This document shows, in pieces, positions 41,189 through 54,100 of a stretch of 64,000 nt of DNA. Positions within the stretch are counted from its first letter, which is position 1. The number at the start of each line of letters is the position of its first letter. Under the pieces are notes generated by a model that worked only from the letters and a program-made list of their open reading frames with translations, ran no database searches and was not told the DNA's origin. The position numbers and the translations under genes are program-made. Source of the stretch: Progne subis subis (taxonomy: Eukaryota > Chordata > Aves > Passeriformes > Hirundinidae); NCBI GenBank assembly GCA_022316685.1, contig JAKJHU010001671.1:1-64000 (forward strand), read 5' to 3'.

Positions 41189-41470
41189 ATATAAAAACAA
41201 GTAACACACAGCAACAGAAACAAACCTAACCCCCAACACTAGATAATACTGAATAAATGGTCTGGCCATTCTACCATCATGCCAAACAATTTTGCGGTTT
41301 GCCTTTTGGAATAGAAGGATGATTTTTTTGTCCCCTTTTCGCTAAGGATACTATGTGGTCCCCAGTTGTATTGGTTTGTCACAGCCTGGTTTTTGATAGC
41401 AGGGTCCCACAAAGATGGCTCCTGTGGGAAGCTGCTAGATGCCTCCACTATGTCTGAAAGAGCCAATGGC
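41189..41470 (-). pseudogene. ERVK remnant, probably envelope of M2
   Basis: A 75-codon minus-strand open stretch (41,466-41,239) with Trp, Asn and Lys-rich composition, and then a short untranslated tail up to LTR F. It lies on the same strand as, and downstream of, the M2 envelope tail at 43,106-43,172, separated only by LTR R. The assignment is positional. Confidence 0.4.
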
Positions 41471-43105
41471 TGACGGCTCTGAAGATGGACATGCTGCTGG
41501 CCAAAACTGGAATGAGAGAGGCTGGTAACACCTCTGTGATGATGTATTTAAAAAGAAAATCAAAACAAAGTCACAGGTTTGGCTTCTAGTCAGAGAAGAG
41601 AAGAAGGTGAGAATATGTGAGGGAAAACAACATGGCAACACCATGGTCAGTAGAGAAGGAGGGAGAAGAGGTGCTCCAGACACTGGAGATGAAATGCATC
41701 TGCAGGCTGTGGTGAAGACCATGTTAAAGGAAGCTGTCCCCCTGCAGCCCATGGGTCCACGGGGGATGCAGAGATCCACCAGCAGCCCATGGGGGAGGTC
41801 CCCATTCTGGAGCGAGTGGGTGGATGCCTCGAGCAGGCTGTGATCCAGTGGAAGACCAAGTGGAGAGAGAAGGGCCTTGCTTCCAGGCTGGAGCAGCCTG
41901 TCCTCGGAGGACTGCACCCCATGGAAAGAGACCCACATCAGAGCAGTTTTGGGAGGACTGTCTGCCCATGGGGGGAGTTCATGTTGCAGCAGGTGCGGTA
42001 TGGCTGCTGCTCATGAGAATGGATCCACGCCAGAGAAGTTTGTGGAGAACTGTCTCCTGTGAGAGGGACCTGATGGTCTCATAGGGGAAGGACTCCTCTC
42101 CCAGAGCAGAGGAAGAAAGTCTTGGTGATGAACTGACCCAATGTCCTGGGGTGACTGTGTATCCCCAATCGTCTGTTGGGTGCAGGGGGGAGGGCAAGCA
42201 CGCTTTGTTTTTCCCCAGGAAAACTCTGCTCATCCAAGTGACCTTGAAGCGGGGGAGCTGGAACTCGGCGAGACTGAAGAAGCTCTGTTGTTTTTTTCCC
42301 GGGCAGTTAGTTAGTTTAGTGCTAGCATAGTTAGACGCTGTAGAATAGCTGAAGCTTTTTTGCTTTTTGCTTTCTTCTTTTTTTCCTTTTTTTTCTTTCC
42401 TTTTTTTCTTTTTTTTTTTTTTTTTCCCTCTCCTCGGAACTGTTCCAACCTCTCCGGACTGAGGACCTGGGGAAGCACCGGGGGGCCTCCACAGGGGACC
42501 CACCCCACCGAGACCACCAAGACCAGCCCTGCACATCTTTTTTTTTCCAACGTCAGCGGAGAGAGAGTGGTGGAGCACACTGACAATCTTCAAGAGGAGA
42601 GACTTTCTTTAAGTTTGTTATCCCTCCGTAAGCGGCATGAAGCTCTTGTCATCGGGTATTGTGCTGGGAGTGCTTTGCCTGTTTAATAAACAGGTTTTTT
42701 CCACTTCTCTCTGAGGAAGTTTTTCCCGAACCGGTTGGGGGAGGGGAGAGGGGCCCCTTGGGAGGATTTCTCCCAAAATCTGCCTGAAACCACCACACCC
42801 AAAAACTCCCATGCCCTGTCTCCCTCTACTGTCAGTGGGAAGGAGGGAGTGGCTGGGGGGAAAAGGTGTTTTAAGGGCTTCTTTTATTTCTCATTATCCT
42901 CCTCTGATTCTGTTAGTAATAAATTCACTTTGCAACTTAAGTTGAGCCTGTTTTGCTCTTGAAGTGTTCCTTCCAGTCCTTATCTCACTCATGAAGCCTT
43001 CATTAATTTTTTTTTTCCTTTTTCCTCCTCCGCCCAGCTGTGGCAGGGGAGGGTGAGCGAGCAACTCTCGTGGGTGCCCGCCATTGAGCCAGTGTCAAAC
43101 CATGA
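41471..43105 (+). repeat. LTR R, split by LTR P copy 2
   Basis: Two parts flank solo LTR P (42,142-42,797). The second ends with AGTAATAAATTCAC (polyadenylation signal near 42,914) and ...CCATGACA at 43,105. The first part has repeated GGAGGACTGTC/GGAGAACTGTC-like units (about 41,900-42,065). Open frames inside show no protein motifs. The left border is placed by eye. Confidence 0.5.
42142..42797 (+). repeat. Solo LTR P copy 2 with 5-bp TSD CCCAA
   Basis: 656 bp, TGTCCTGGGGTGAC...AACCACCACA, flanked by CCCAA at 42,137-42,141 and 42,798-42,802. Nearly identical to 33,887-34,529 outside the T-rich tract (42,356-42,425). Confidence 0.92.
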
Positions 43106-43172
43106 CACCAATCAATTATTCTCCCATACTGTAAGAATTGTTGTGGTTGTTGTCCTAAACATGATGTCCATT
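43106..43172 (-). pseudogene. M2 envelope cytoplasmic-tail remnant
   Basis: The minus-strand frame reads CLGQQPQQFLQYGRIID, a Cys- and Gln-rich stretch like the tail of a class II transmembrane protein. Bounded by LTR R and LTR Q. Confidence 0.4.
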
Positions 43173-43657
43173 TGTCCTGGGGTGACTGTATACTGTATTC
43201 CCCTATCGTCTCTTTGTGCCCAGACATGGTTCCTGTACCTTTAAGTTAGGTCCAGGACAGGGGGGAAAGGCAGTGGAATTCTTTCAGTGGCTATGTTCAA
43301 AACACAAATAACTCACTCATTTTCTTTCTTTTTTTTTTTTTTTTTATTTTCCCGTGGCTCTCAGCTCTGTTCTCCGGAAAGAGAGTCTGAGAGGTTTTTC
43401 TTTGTTTTTTTAGCTATGTCTTTTTTTAGTTAGCTGAAGCAAAAAGTTTTTCCTGGGACTGTGGCTTCTTCTTTCTCTGGAAATGTTCAGCTTTTTCTCC
43501 AATTTGAAACACCAGAATGTCGCCGGGGGGCCCCCCCCTACTGGCCTGGAGGCCAGCTTCAGATTCCAGAGAGAGTTTAGCCACACCGACAGAAAGGACT
43601 CTGAATCTACAAGCTCTTCTCTGCAGCAAGAGGTTTTATTATTTAACATTATTACTT

Positions 43658-43704
<47 letters not shown>

Positions 43705-43873
43705 CCCCTTTTGCCTGTGTGCACCCTGCTTGTTAAATAAACAGTTTTTCTTCACTTTCCTCTAGAGATTCTTTTTCAAACCTGGGTGGGAGAGGGGTTG
43801 CTGAAATCTGCTTTCTATTAGAGGACACATTCATTTTGGGATGTTTCCTCCTAATTTGTCTCAAACTGAGACA
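43173..43873 (+). repeat. LTR Q, related to LTR P and LTR D
   Basis: It starts TGTCCTGGGGTGACTG like LTR P, ends TCAAACTGAGACA, and has AATAAA near 43,736 after a T-run of about 44 bases (43,660-43,704). The flanks CCATT and CATAA do not match, so no TSD is claimed. Confidence 0.7.
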
Positions 43874-44318
43874 CATAAATTGGAAATGGACGTAAAACGG
43901 CATTTGGAATAATCAGGTGGAATGGCATCCACAGGATTGTTGGAGATGGACAGAACGCTTGGCATTGTATTAGCAGTCAAATTCTTTACAGTTCCTGAGG
44001 ATTCATATATCTAGTGGAATTCCAATGAAAAATTAGCACAAGGTAAAAGTGAAGAGGTACTCATTTGATTCCACATTAAGCAAATAGGCGGTAAATTGGT
44101 AAGGTAAGAAACATTGGTAGCATAGATATTTACATCCTGATCTAGGGGAGGAAGGCAAGTTCCTCCTACCCATTCCATTCCATTTTTGCTGAGGGGAGGT
44201 TCTGTATCTGACCAGGTCAGAGGCTAAAACAGCGGTGGGTCTAGAATGTGTGCCCAGTAGAATCTTCCTTGCACCATTTGATGGCAGTATAGCAGAAGAA
44301 GGATGAAAAGAATCATTG
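43874..44318 (-). pseudogene. M2 envelope remnant
   Basis: Minus-strand open stretches with Cys/Tyr-rich, N-glycosylation-poor sequence follow the integrase end in another frame, as expected for the start of an ERVK envelope. Frame breaks are frequent. The envelope call is mainly by position. Confidence 0.4.
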
Positions 44319-45117
44319 TCATCCTTGGCTGGGTTTGATATATCTCGCTGGGAGCCAATATGGTCCTGTGGGCAAAGAAAAACATCCATAACCTCTCCCC
44401 CAAGCTAACAGTTGAAGTGGACCTTTCCACTGACCACTGTGTACATCCTTGTATGTAACTTCTGGGTAAACTCCTGCATCAGTTGTCCGACTTGGGCACC
44501 TTTGAAGTGCTGTGAGGTCATCCCTAGTGGAAAGATTCAAAAAATTTAAAGCATAGCTTGCTTTATCAAGCTGCTCTTGAGGAAGCATACTTATTGAATT
44601 CCCCTTTTTTGTTTCTGTAGCATGTTTTTCAATGTGTAATGTGCCCTCTCCACTATGACTTGCCCTGTTGGGGAATGGGCAATACCTGTAACATGTTTGA
44701 TCCCCCAAGTGTGGAAAAATTCTTGGTTTTATGAGATGTATATGTGGGTCCATTATCTGTTTTTATCTGTTGGGGTACTGCCATCATGCTAAAAGCACAT
44801 AGCCAATGTCAGGTGGCATCTTTTGATTTCTCTCCTTTGTGAGTTTTTCCTACTATGAAACCTGAAAAAGTATCAATGGAAACATGGACATATTTAAAAA
44901 TCCCAAAATTCAATATGTGGGTAACATCTGTTTGCCAAATGTCATTAGGTTTTAACTCTTGTGGATTTGTACATGATGTTAGTGGTAAAGAAAAAGTTTG
45001 TTGACATTGTGAGCAAGTATTCACTACATCTCCAGCTTGAAGCAAAGTTAAGCCAAATCTTTTGGCAAGTGCTCAGGTATTTTGATGGTAGAAATCATGA
45101 GAAAGTTTTGCTTGCCC
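44319..45117 (-). pseudogene. pol: ERVK M2 integrase
   Basis: From 45,060: the zinc-site CSQC, the catalytic core Asp in WQTDVTHI, and KYVHVSIDTFSG (about 44,930-44,860). Frame breaks follow between 44,800 and 44,650, then the C-terminal domain with GQWKGPLQLLAWGRGYGC (about 44,430-44,375). The stretch that would hold the second Asp is frameshifted. Clearly class II. Confidence 0.7.
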
Positions 45118-45456
45118 TTATTTCTGTGGTATAGTGAATGTCACAGCAAAGGCATCCAACCTCGCATTACCTCCCCCTATAGGTCTGAGCAGAGTGGTGT
45201 CTGACCTAAGGTGCAAAATGTAGTATTCATGAGACCTGTGAAGTAAAAGGTTATACAGAGTGGTTAACAACACAAAAAGATTTTTGTTAGAGACTTCCTT
45301 TAGGAATGAATGCTGTATTCTCTCAACGATTCCTGTAACACAGAGAATCGCAATGTTAATAGGTTCCTGTGAAAAAAGACAAAATGCTTCTACCACAGTT
45401 GCCAGTTCAACTAGCTGGGTAGATCCAGGTTGGAAAGTTATTGTGTGTTCCCATTG
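45118..45456 (-). pseudogene. pol: ERVK M2 RNase H, cut by LTR G
   Basis: A minus-strand frame with QLVELATVVEAF and FLKEVSNKNLF, matching the RNase H region of provirus G in order. The upstream half continues at 46,434 beyond LTR G. Confidence 0.65.
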
Positions 45457-46426
45457 TGTTATCACGGCATGCAAAGCAATAACACAGAGACTGAGTCATT
45501 GAAAACCGATATAGTCACGGACAAAGACCCTCTAACTGATTAAAGTTAGAAAGTGGTATGTTTATTCACCGGCGGGCGGCACGGGAGTCATCTCCGAAAG
45601 GCGTGGCCGCCCCGAACAAGGCTCTTTGCTCTCTATTTATTCTCCAAGATCTTACATACAATACATATGCATAACCCCAGCACCTCCCATCCCCGCTCTG
45701 TATTAAAATGAGACTATTAGTCCTTCACATGTGCGCAGTTCTTCTCTTGAATTGGGTCAATGGTCTTGGATTGGGTCAGTGGTCTCAAAGGATGAAGTCA
45801 GGAGAGTCTTCATCAGGTCTCTGTGACCCTCTGGCACTGTCCAAGGTCCCCTGCTTCGTGATTGATGGATACCAAGTCCAGATGCTGGCCATTGTTCTTA
45901 CTGGTTTCAATCTGTTCTTATGACGGTTCACTTACTCCACTTTTTCTATAAACAAGCTCATAATATAACAGTTAGCTCTAGCTTGGGCATCTAATAATCA
46001 TTAACCTACCATTTACTAATCTAACTTACATCTTGATCGATATAAATTGCTTCTAACCCTTAGCTAAAATCTTAACTCTTTAAAGTCATGTCTCAAGACA
46101 AGAGGTCTGCAGTGCAGAGTTGCTCCCCAAGAGCAGGGCAGCCTGTTTATTCTTTTATTTTTATACATTTGTGGGTCTGGTTGTGGATTGGCTTCTGTGG
46201 TTACTACCCTTCCAACCCACTGGCCAGACTAGCTGTCAATTACAATATTTTCAGGCTAGAAGTATGTAAACAAAGGACAGGGAATGAAAAACAAAAGGTT
46301 TGTTTATGTTTCCATGCATGAGAAAAGGAAAAACTGCTCCTAAAATTGTGCAGAAACTAAAGAAACTGACTCCATCTTATGAACAAGTAGAAGGCTTTAA
46401 AAAAACTCAGAAAAACCAGGGTGACA
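45457..46426 (-). repeat. LTR G copy 4, split by LTR S, with direct repeat CCCATTG
   Basis: It matches 6,543-7,585 (GCAAAGCAATAACAC, ACATTTGTGGGTCTGG, AACCAGGGTGACA). CCCATTG lies at 45,450-45,456 and 46,427-46,433, so the insertion into the M2 pol is original. It is interrupted at about 45,492-46,100. Confidence 0.82.
45492..46100 (-). repeat. LTR S inside LTR G copy 4
   Basis: About 609 bp, TGAGTCATTG...TCTCAAGACA on the plus strand, with a minus-strand AATAAA near 45,560. The flanks AGAGAC and AGAGGT agree at four of six positions, so a decayed TSD is possible. No other copy in the window. Confidence 0.55.
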
Positions 46427-46433
46427 CCCATTG

Positions 46434-47545
46434 TTCTGTGTAATTTTTCCACAGGATTAAAGCTTTGTGTGCTTTCCCTAAACTACCAATGAAAACAGTT
46501 TTTGCATCAGGAATAGGTGTTTTTTACTGTAGATATCTTGGTTGGAAAGGAAGTTCTTGGAAGGACTGCAACAGTGCATGTCAAGGCATTGTGTGAATAA
46601 ACTTTTCACTATAGTCCACAAGGGCAATTTGAAATGACAGTGAATCCCTGCAAAGATTCTCTAATTCTACTGCAGTAATAGGGACATGTATCATTGCTGG
46701 ATCATATCCTGTCAGGTTCTGACATCAGTCCTCCCATTGATAGCAGTTGAATAATCATTTTGAGTTGAGTGGTTATAGTTTTTGAAAAGCTGTGTGGCAA
46801 GAAAATCCATTCTAATAACCAGAGAGGACATTCTTGCACATCACATTGGCCAATAAGAGCATAGGGTTGGAAAGACTGCAGAATCTGGAACAGCCGCAAT
46901 GGCAAATCTGGGTTTTGATGTGTGGCAAAGGACTTGTTGATTTTATCACAGTCTCTAAAGCCTTTTGAGCAGTTCTTGTCAATTGCCATGGGGAAGAGAG
47001 GTCTGGGTCCCCTTTCAGCAATTGAAATAAAGGAGATAATTCTTCTGTGGTAATTCCCAACAAAGGGTGAATATGATTAAGGATTCTCGGTCACTTTTGC
47101 AAATCATTCAACGTAAATATGTTAGTTTTCAAAGTTATTGACTGTGGAGTGCGTGTTGTTTCGAGCAGTTTAAAGCTCATTTCCAAGGAAGTTCTGTTTG
47201 AATTTTGTATGTGGCTATGCACAGACCTCTGCTGGTGAGTGTTATGTTTAAAGGTGCAAGGCAATAATGCAACAATGTCGTGCTGTTGGAGGCAATTAAA
47301 ATATTGTCCATATAGTGATACAGCAAATCAGACTGATATATTTCCCATATTGGCTGTATTGTTTTTCATACCCGGGGGTAGGACAACCCAGTGGTATTGT
47401 TCCATGGGCGTTTCATAATGGACAGATGGTAAAGAAAAGGCAAATTTAGCTGCATTGTCAGGATGTAAAGGAATAGTGAAAAAATAGTCTTTTAAATCAA
47501 TTATTGCCAATTCCCAGTGTTTGCAAATCATTGTGGGGTTAGGTA
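46434..47545 (-). pseudogene. pol: ERVK M2 reverse transcriptase
   Basis: Right to left: IIDLKDYFFTIPLHPD with the first catalytic Asp (about 47,505-47,455), a broken active-site region near 47,280-47,310, then thumb and connection (LGITTEELSPLFQLL, about 47,060-47,015; LEWIFLPH, about 46,805). Many frame breaks. The RT start lies across the ERVL-b insertion at 56,835-57,050, so M2 is one provirus split in two. Confidence 0.7.
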
Positions 47546-48418
47546 TTCCATTCCTTTGGAGAAAAATGCAGGCCTCAGTTTGCTTTCACCTGGAGCAGTG
47601 TGCAGTACACCTGGAACTGATTGCCCCAGGGGTGGAAACACAGCCCCACCATCTGCCATGGACTGATCCAGGCTGCACTGGAAAAGGGTGAGGCTCCGGA
47701 ACATCTACAGTACATCTACAGCACATCATTGTGTGGGGGAACATGGCAATAGAAGTGTTTGAGAAAGGAAAGAAGATCATACAGATTCTTCTGAATGCTA
47801 GCTTTGCTACCAAGAAGAGCAAAGTTAAGGGACCTGCTTGAGAGATCCAGTTCCTAGGAGTAAAGTGGCAAGATGGACGTCGCCAGATCCCCACCAAAGT
47901 CATCAACAAGATCACAGCAATGTCTCCATCTACCAACAAGAAGAAAACACAAGCGTTCCCAGGCACCATAAGTCTTTGGAAAATGCACATTGCCGAGTAC
48001 AGCCAGATTGTGAGCCCTCTCTACCTGGTCACCCGCAAGAAGAATGATTTCCACTGGGGCCCTGAACAGCAACAAGCCTTTGCCCAGATAAAGCAGGAGA
48101 TCCCTCATGCAGTGGCCCTTGGCCCAGTCAGAATGGGACCAGATGTGAAGAATGTGCTCTACTCATCAGCCGGGAACAATGGCCTGTCCTGGAGCCTTTG
48201 GCAGAAGGCACCTGAGGAGACTCGGGGCAGACCACTGGGATTCTAAAGTTGAAGCTACCGAGGGTCTAAAGCCAACTATATTCCAACAGAGAAAGAAATC
48301 TTGGCTGCCTATGGAGTCCAAGCCACCTCAGAAGTAGTAAGCACTGAAACATAACTCCTAACACCTCGACTACCAGTGCTAGGATGGATGTTCAAAGCAG
48401 AGGTTCCCTCTACCCACC
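47546..48418 (+). pseudogene. pol: ERVL-b RT and RNase H start
   Basis: It aligns with ERV-I from about 20,140 to 21,000. The RT active-site box is destroyed by a small duplication/deletion at 47,705-47,730. The connection (48,000-48,120) is well kept; TAA stops occur near 48,244 and 48,352. Cut by the TSD CCACC at 48,414-48,418. Confidence 0.75.
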
Positions 48419-49084
48419 TGTCCTAGGGTAACTTTATGATGCTTGTATCCCCAATAGTCTGTTCTGTTTGAACTCTGTATATTGAGTCCTGTGCCTTTAA
48501 GACTGGTTCTAAGAGCAAAGAGAAGCGCGGAGTTTGTTTTGAGAAAACTGCCTGACTCCTCCACATTCTTCTCCAGACGGTGTTCAGCGGAGGCTTGGAG
48601 AGACTGCAGGACAGAGATCTTTTTGCTTTTAGTTAGTTTCAGCTAACTAGGGCAGAGAAGTTCCCTGGACTGTTTTTTTTTTTCTTTCTTTTTTCTTGGA
48701 ACTGTTTAAACCTGCTCTAGACTGAAAACCCAGGGGAGCACTGGGGGCTGCACCTGCGGCCCACCGGGGCCTGGACCTCGGCATTTTCCAGCAGCGCCGG
48801 AGAGACTGGGACTGATGAGAGACTGAGAGAGAGCCGAGCTCCACCCACGGCAAGAACTTTCTCAATTTGCCATCTCACTTCAGAAGGAGAAGTTTTATTG
48901 TTTCCTATTACTCATTCTTTATACTTGTATGCACTTTATTTGTTTAGTAAAATAGTTTTTTCCACTTTTCTCCACAAAGGTTTTTTTTTTTCCAGACTGG
49001 TTAGAGGGAGGGGACACTTGAGTTTGCTTCCCAGAGGGATCCTATACAAGGGTTTTCCCCCAAATTTGTCTCCAAACCAGGACA
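48419..49084 (+). repeat. ERVL-c 5' LTR (LTR D type)
   Basis: 666 bp, TGTCCTAGGGTAAC...AAACCAGGACA. Strong match to 56,184-56,834 and, inverted, to 25,627-26,307. Confidence 0.9.
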
Positions 49085-49504
49085 TACCCTTAATTGGCGC
49101 CTACTGCGGGGCAAAAGAGAGTAGAAAAAACTTGTATTACTATTAACTGCATTTTTTTTGTGGTTGTTGTTGTCCTTTGGGTAGGGATTAAACAGACAGT
49201 GGCCATGTTGCTTCTTGAAGTCCTAACGTCTCTTAGAATAGAGTCTTTTCTGCATTTCTGTTCCCTAGGCTTTTTTGAGGTCTTAATACCTTTCTGGTCC
49301 CTAGGTTTGTTTTCCTACCCAGAAATAGCTCCAATATTGTCCTTAACATACAGCTTTTACACTAGGGATGCACAAATTAGAATAGTTATTTTGCTGGGTT
49401 CAGTGATTATAGCTTACAAGAAGCTTATAAAGATACTGGAGTTTGTTCTAGGTATGTTCAGTTTATAGTTTTTTCGTCCTACCCTGCGTCCTAGTTCCAG
49501 CAGC
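49085..49504 (+). other. ERVL-c primer-binding site and leader
   Basis: A primer-binding site begins TGGCGCC at 49,095 (TGGCGCCTACTGCGGGGC), 10 bases after the LTR. About 390 bp of leader follow, with an open frame of no known family at 49,094-49,468 (hydrophobic, Leu/Ile-rich). The frame could be an N-terminal extension of Gag or chance. Confidence 0.55.
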
Positions 49505-51100
49505 ATGTTTTGGGGATTTATCAATAACTGCACCCAGTTTGTTAGAGGAGGAGTAGGGGATGAGGCTCTTCAGCCTCTTTTTTCCTTCTTCTCTTTTAAG
49601 TCAGTTACATCACTTTTGGAGAATGTTCAGGGTCTCCTGAATGTTAAAGACACCACCTTCCTGGTGTTTCACCTGGTGACTTTCCTCTATATAGCTTATA
49701 GCTTTTCTAGAATGAGTCACACACTGCTAAACACTGTAGGGCAGCAGATAGAGGCAAGGGAGCAGGGAGATAAATCAGTCACTCAGGCTGCAGCCAACCC
49801 CACAGCTATTCAGGCTGCAGCTAAACCAGACAGTGAGGCTAAAACACCGGCAGTTGCTGCAGTAAAGAAGGGAAAGAAGCACACGGACAAAACCGATCGA
49901 CCAGTAGATGATGATTCAGGTGAAGGATCCTCAGTGCCTCCTGACACCCAGTCGGAAGTCAAACCACCTGACACACAATCAGAAGCTGAAGCAACTGATA
50001 ATACACAGTCAGAAGCTGAACCAACTGATACAAAATCGGAAGCCCAACCAACTGGTACAAGATCGGGAGTCCAACCAACTAGCACACGATCAGAAGCCCA
50101 ACCAGCTGCTACAAGATCAGGAGCCCAACCAACTGCTACAACATCAAGAGCCCAACCAACTGCTACAAGATCAGGAGCCCGACCAACTGCTACAAGATCA
50201 GGAGATACTATTGAGTCCTTTTCCCTGAAGGACCTTCGTGGCCTAAGAAAGGATTATACTCGACGACCTGATAAATCTATAATTAGTTAGTTAGTCCGTC
50301 TTTGGGATGCTGCAGGCGAGGCTACAATACTGGATGGCACTGAAGCGAGACATCTTAGATCCCTATCACATGATCCAGTTATTGACCAAGAAATGATGAG
50401 GGAGACTAGTCCTTGCAGTCTCTGGGAACGGGTCTTGAGAAGCGTGGCACAAAGATATCTGTGTGCCAACGATCTCTATCTGCACCAAACTCAGTAGAAA
50501 ACCATTGAACAAGGGATTCAGCGCTTGAGAGAAATGGCAGTGGCGGAGATTGTCTTCTCAGATGACCTAAACACTAGGAACCCCGACTTGGTACCATGTA
50601 CACCTGTAATGTGGCGAAAACTTGTACGACTTGGGCCACAAAAATACTCCTCTGCTTTAGCAATAATGAAGCGGGATGAGACAGAGGAGACTGTGCTAGA
50701 TATAGCGAAGAAGCTCCGAACATATGCAAATGCCGTGCATAGTCCAACACATGCAAGAATCGCAGCTTTGGAAACACAGATGCGGGGATTAGCAGACAAG
50801 ATAAAAGAAGATCTCAAAGAACTTAAGGAGAACATTCTCCAGATCTCTGCAGTACAAGTTAGCGGCTCTGGCACCACACGCAAACGTTCCCTAGATAGAG
50901 AGGGAAAAGGCATTCCACGAGCTAAGCTGCAGTCCTTCCTGCGTGATTGTAGAGAAAACATGAAAAGATAAGATGGAGAATCTACTGATGCTATGACACA
51001 ACGGCTGCGTGAATTGTTGGATGGCAAGACTGTGAGAAGAAGTTCTAGCAAGAAGAAAGCAGCTCCGGTTACCCAGGGAAATAGGGATAATCAGGCTTAG
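49505..51100 (+). pseudogene. gag: ERVL-c gag
   Basis: The ATG at 49,505 opens 261 codons. A hydrophobic span lies at residues 50-67 (TFLVFHLVTFLYIAYSF). A linker follows with nine tandem 27-bp units encoding PTATRSGAQ-like repeats (49,955-50,200). The conserved core (SFSLKDLRGLRKDYTRR) meets TAG near 50,288, where relatives have Trp. Core and coiled coil resume at 50,525-50,970 (MKRDETEETVLD, DKIKEDLKELKENI), and gag ends at TAG 51,098-51,100 with the same hairpin as ERV-I. No zinc knuckle. The layout matches the gags of ERV-I and ERV-II, but N-terminus and linker differ. Confidence 0.78.
49955..50200 (+). repeat. 27-bp coding minisatellite in ERVL-c gag
   Basis: Nine imperfect units (one of 30 bp) with the core CCAACCAACTGCTACAAGATCA, in frame. 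Later units are more alike than early ones, as expected of recent unequal duplication or replication slippage. Confidence 0.85.
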
Positions 51101-54100
51101 AGGGGCCCTGCCTCTAGCCAGGTAGAGGCTAGGGAAAACCGTGTTTTTTAGACTGTGTGGATTCGTTAGCCTGGCACATCAGAACCACAAAAATATGAGG
51201 CCTTAGTTGACACTGATGCACAATGCACATTACTCCCATCAAGACATGTGGGAGAAAAATCTGTTTCCATTGCTAGAGTGACAGGGGGCTCACAAGATTT
51301 TACTTTAGTAGAAGCTGATGTGAGCCTAACTAGAAATGAGTAGAAGAGACACCCTATTGTGACTGGCCCAGAGGCTCCGTGCATTTTGGGCATAGACTTC
51401 CTCCGGAATGGCTATTACAAAAACCCGAAGGGATTTAGGTGAGCATTCAAGATAGCAGCTGTAGAGACAAGAGATGTTAAGCAGTTGAATACCTTGCCTG
51501 GACTATCAGAGAACCCATCTGCTGTAAGTCTTCTGAAAGTAAAAAAGCAACAAGTGCCAATTGCCACTTCAACAGTGCATCGCCAACAGTACAGAACAAC
51601 GCGAGATGCTATGATCCCCATCCACAAGATGATCCGTGAGCTGGAGACCCAAGGGGTGGTCAGCAAAACCCACTCACCCTTCAATAGCCCCATCTAGCCT
51701 GTGCGCAAGTCTGACAGAGAATGGAGATTGACCGTGGACTACCGTGCCTTTAACAAAGTGACTCCACCATTGAGCGCTGCTGTGCCGGACATGCTGGAAC
51801 TCCAGTACGAGCTGGAGTCCAAGGCAGCAAAATAGTACGCCACAATTGACATTGCTAACGCATTTTTCTCCATTCCTCTAGCTGCAGAATGCAAGCCTCA
51901 GTTTGCTTTCACCTAGAGGGGCGTGCAGTACACCTAGAACCGACTGCCCCAGGAGTAGAAACACAGCCCCACCATCTGCCATGGACTGATCCAGGCTGCA
52001 CTGGAAAAGGGTGAAGCTCCAGAACATCTACAGTACATTGATGACATCATTGTGTAGGGGAACACAGCAATAGAATTGTTTGAGAAAGAAGATCATCCAG
52101 ATTCTCCTGAAGGCTAGCTTTGCTATCAAGAAGAGCAAAGTTAAGGGACCTGCTCGAGAGATCCAGTTTCTAAGAATAAAGTAGCAAGATAGAAAGCATC
52201 AGATTCCCACTGAAGTCATCAACAAAATCACAGCAATGTGTCCACCAACCAACAAAAAGGAAACACAAGCTTTCCTAAGCGCCATAAGTTTCTAGAAGAT
52301 GCACATTCCTGAGTACAGCCAGATTGTGAGCCCTCTCTACCTGGTCACCCGCAAGAAGAATAATTTCCACTGGAGCCCTGAACAGCAACAAGCCTTTGCC
52401 CAGATCAAACAGGAGATCGCTCATGCAGTAGCCCTTGGCCCAGTCAAGACGGGACCAGATGTGAAGAACGTACTCTACTCAGCAGCCAGAAACAATGGCC
52501 TGTCCTAGAGCCTTTAGCAAAAAGTGCCTGGGGAGACTCGGGGCCGGCCACTGGGATTCTAGAGCCGAAGCTACAGAGGGTCCGAAGCCAACTACACTCC
52601 AACAGAGAAAGAAATCTTAGCCGCCTATGAAGGAATTCAAGCTGCCTCAGAAGTAGTAAGCACTGAAACACAACTCCTGCTGGCACCTCGACGACCAGTG
52701 CTGGGATGGATGTTTAAAGCAGAAGTACCCTCTACCCACCATGCCACCGATGCCACATAGAGCAAATAGATTGCCCTCATCACTCAGCCCGCCCGCATTA
52801 GAAACCCAAATCGCCCTAGGATTCTAGAAATAATTACAAACTGGCCGGAAGGTGAAAACTTTAGTCTCATAGATAAAAAAGAGCAGGAACAAGTGACACG
52901 TGCTGAAGAAGCTCCACCATACAACCAACTGCCAGCAAAAGAAACTTGCTACGCTCTTTTCACTGACGGTTCCTGCCGCATCGTAAGGATAAAACGAAAG
53001 TAGAAAGCAGCCGTATAGAGCCCCACACGACAAGTTGCACAAGCCACTGAAAGAGAAAGTGAGTCAAGCCAACTTGCTGAACTCAAAGCTGTTCAACTAG
53101 CCCTAAACATTGCTGAAAGAGAGAAGTGGCCAAAGCTCTACCTCTACACTGATTCGTAGATAGTAGCTAATACTCTGTAGGGGTGGCTGGAGAAGTAAAA
53201 AAAAGCCAATTAGCAGCGCAAGAGAAAGCCAATCTGAGCTGCAGATGAGTAGAAAGACATTGCCACTCAGGTAGAGAAGCTGCCTGTCAAAGTCCGTCAT
53301 GTAGATGCCCATGTCCCCAAGAGTCGGGCTAATGAAGAGCACCGAAACAACGAGCAAGTAGATCAAGCTGCAAAGATAGAGGTGTCAAAGATAGACTTAG
53401 ATTAGCAACACAAGAGAGAGTTGTTCCTAGCTCGATAGGCCCATGATGCCTCAGGTCACCAGGGCAGAGATGCCACCTATAAGTGGGCCCAAGACCGAGG
53501 AGTAGATCTAACCATAGACAGTATTTCTCAAGTTATCCATGACTATGAGACGTGTGCTGCCATCAAACAAGCCAAGCGAGTGAAGCCCCTATGGTATAGT
53601 AAGCGATAGTCCAAGTATAAGTATAGAGAAGCCTAGCAGATTAACTACATCACCCTTCCCCAAACCCGCCAAAGCAAGCGCTACGTGCTGACCATGGTGG
53701 AAGCCACAACTAGATAGCTAGAGACCTACCCTGTGCCTCACGCTACTGCCCGGAACACCATCCTAAGCCTTGAAAAGCAAGTTCTTTAGAGGCATAGTAC
53801 CCCTGAGAGGATTAAGTCAGACAATAGAACTCATTTCAAGAACAGCCTCATCAACAACTAAGCTAGAGAACATGGCATTGAGTAAGTATACCATATCCCC
53901 TATCATGCACCAGCTTCAGAGAAAGTAGAAAAATACAATAAACTGCTAAAAACCACCCTGAAAGCACTAGGTAGAAGATCATTCAAAAATTAGGAGCAGC
54001 ATCTAGCAAAGGCCACCTAGTTAGTTAACACCCGAGGTTCCACCAACCGAGCAGGCCCTGCCCAATCTGAGCCCCTACATACAGTAGATGGAGAGAAAGT

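Noticed and set aside
43173..43873. TSD for LTR Q
   Set aside because: The flanks CCATT and CATAA do not match, so solo-insertion status is not claimed.
49955..50200. CRISPR-like array of regular repeats
   Set aside because: The units are contiguous 27-bp coding repeats without spacers, in frame within ERVL gag, in a vertebrate genome.
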